DNA from: Leishmania mexicana MHOM/GT/2001/U1103
Lineage: Eukaryota; Euglenozoa; Kinetoplastea; Trypanosomatida; Trypanosomatidae
Reading direction: 5' to 3'
Length of the DNA: 64,000 nucleotides
NCBI RefSeq assembly: GCF_000234665.1
Contig: NC_018335.1
Span: 620,001 to 684,000 of the forward strand
Shown: piece after piece, positions 63,373 through 64,000 of the stretch
Numbering within the stretch: position 1 is the first letter of the stretch
Layout of the letters: every line of letters starts with the position of its first letter
Program-made: the position numbers and the translations under genes
Notes under the pieces: generated by a model
The model's database searches: none
The model's input: only the letters and a program-made list of their open reading frames with translations
What the model was told of the DNA's origin: nothing

Positions 63373-64000
63373 CGCCGCGCCGCTATGGGACTGTGCAAGC
63401 CCAAGTGACGGTGATAAGCAATGAGATGCACACCGGCTCCGAAAACGGTGCGAATACCCGCGCAGAGCAGAACGCCGCCTTTGCAGCCTGCATCACCACA
63501 AAGAGAGAAGGGGAGGGAGGGAGAGGAGGCAGCGAGGTGAGATGAAGCACGAGACGCGAGAGAGGACAAAAAGGGCAGCGTGTGAGGCGCCCCAAATACA
63601 ACGACAGCAGCCAAAAAAAGAGAGAGAGCCGCTGCCTGTGCCAACGCACGCAAAAAGAAGTCCCACAGACCAGTAAGCAACCACGCATTTGCCGGCCTTC
63701 GGCCCAGTGGCAGAGTAATCAGATCTGGGAAGGGTGCGCATCACTATCCTGGGCTCAAAAGAGGAGGCGCGCCGGAGAGAGGGAGGGAGCACGCGCTCAG
63801 CAACAGACCCCATCGCACCATCTTCAGGCCCCCCTGACAGAGCAACCACCTACACGGGCATGGTGGTGCGCTCTTGAATCATGGATGCGTATCTTTCTGC
63901 TGCTGCTTTAGTTTCACCGCGTTGTGCGATTCGGCGTTACTCGGAGTTCCCACTGTATATCGCCGGAGAACGGGATGGAGAGGAGAAGACGCAGCGAGAC
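63373..64000. other. Right-edge spacer
   Basis: This is the 5' flank of the gene starting at 63372, and probably the 3' UTR of a gene beyond the right edge. No partial coding frame can be supported at the edge. Confidence 0.55.
63488..63530 (-). promoter_or_regulatory. Candidate trans-splice acceptor for the 179-aa gene
   Basis: The minus strand has CCTCTCCCTCCCTCCCCTTC continuing as TCTCTTTGTG, then GTGATGCAG, with AG at 63489-63488. This is a strong tract about 115 nt before the ATG. Confidence 0.5.

Overview
The window looks like nuclear chromosomal DNA of a trypanosomatid, most likely a Leishmania-type parasite (subfamily Leishmaniinae). All 18 supported protein genes lie on the minus strand. 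None shows an intron. Coding sequence is GC-rich, and the long spacers are rich in (GT)n/(CA)n, G-runs and A-runs. Most starts have a pyrimidine tract plus AG close upstream on the coding strand, as expected for spliced-leader trans-splicing. This fits part of one directional gene cluster transcribed right to left. Which species and chromosome it is cannot be told from the sequence alone.

Layout from left to right, against the direction of transcription: 1-3 kb spacer; 3.0-3.9 kb a probable NYN/PIN-like nuclease-fold protein; 5.3-7.6 kb a large unknown protein; 7.6-11.6 kb a long spacer with a possible degenerate retroposon; 11.6-12.4 kb a small disordered protein ending in a PCNA-binding (PIP) motif; 13.4-14.0 kb unknown; 16.0-18.8 kb a PP2A B55-type regulatory subunit with a repeat-bearing N-terminal extension; 20.7-24.2 kb a large protein with repeated TFxP motifs; 25.2-26.1 kb NAD+ synthetase; 27.7-28.1 kb a small unknown protein; 31.0-32.7 kb a membrane-anchored PP2C phosphatase; 35.5-38.0 kb an N-terminally anchored low-complexity protein.

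Continuing: 39.3-41.3 kb a SpoU/TrmH-type RNA 2'-O-methyltransferase that appears to carry two SPOUT domains; 42.8-45.0 kb DNA polymerase alpha subunit B; 46.4-47.4 kb coatomer epsilon subunit; 47.4-51.2 kb a long spacer; 51.2-51.6 kb a WW + CCCH zinc-finger protein of the ZFP2/ZFP3 type; 53.4-55.8 kb a Pumilio-repeat protein of the nucleolar kind; 57.6-59.4 kb an unknown coiled-coil protein; 60.5-62.0 kb mitoribosomal protein mL38; 62.8-63.4 kb a small unknown protein.

The genes do not form a pathway, as is normal for trypanosomatid clusters, where control is mainly post-transcriptional. The most unusual items are the apparent tandem SPOUT methyltransferase, whose second domain is degenerate and may be frameshifted at its end; the four-copy RSSRA motif on the B55 subunit; and the PIP-box protein. 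No tRNA, rRNA, CRISPR array or clearly intact mobile element was seen. Gene starts given here are the first in-frame ATG that fits a nearby splice site where one can be seen.
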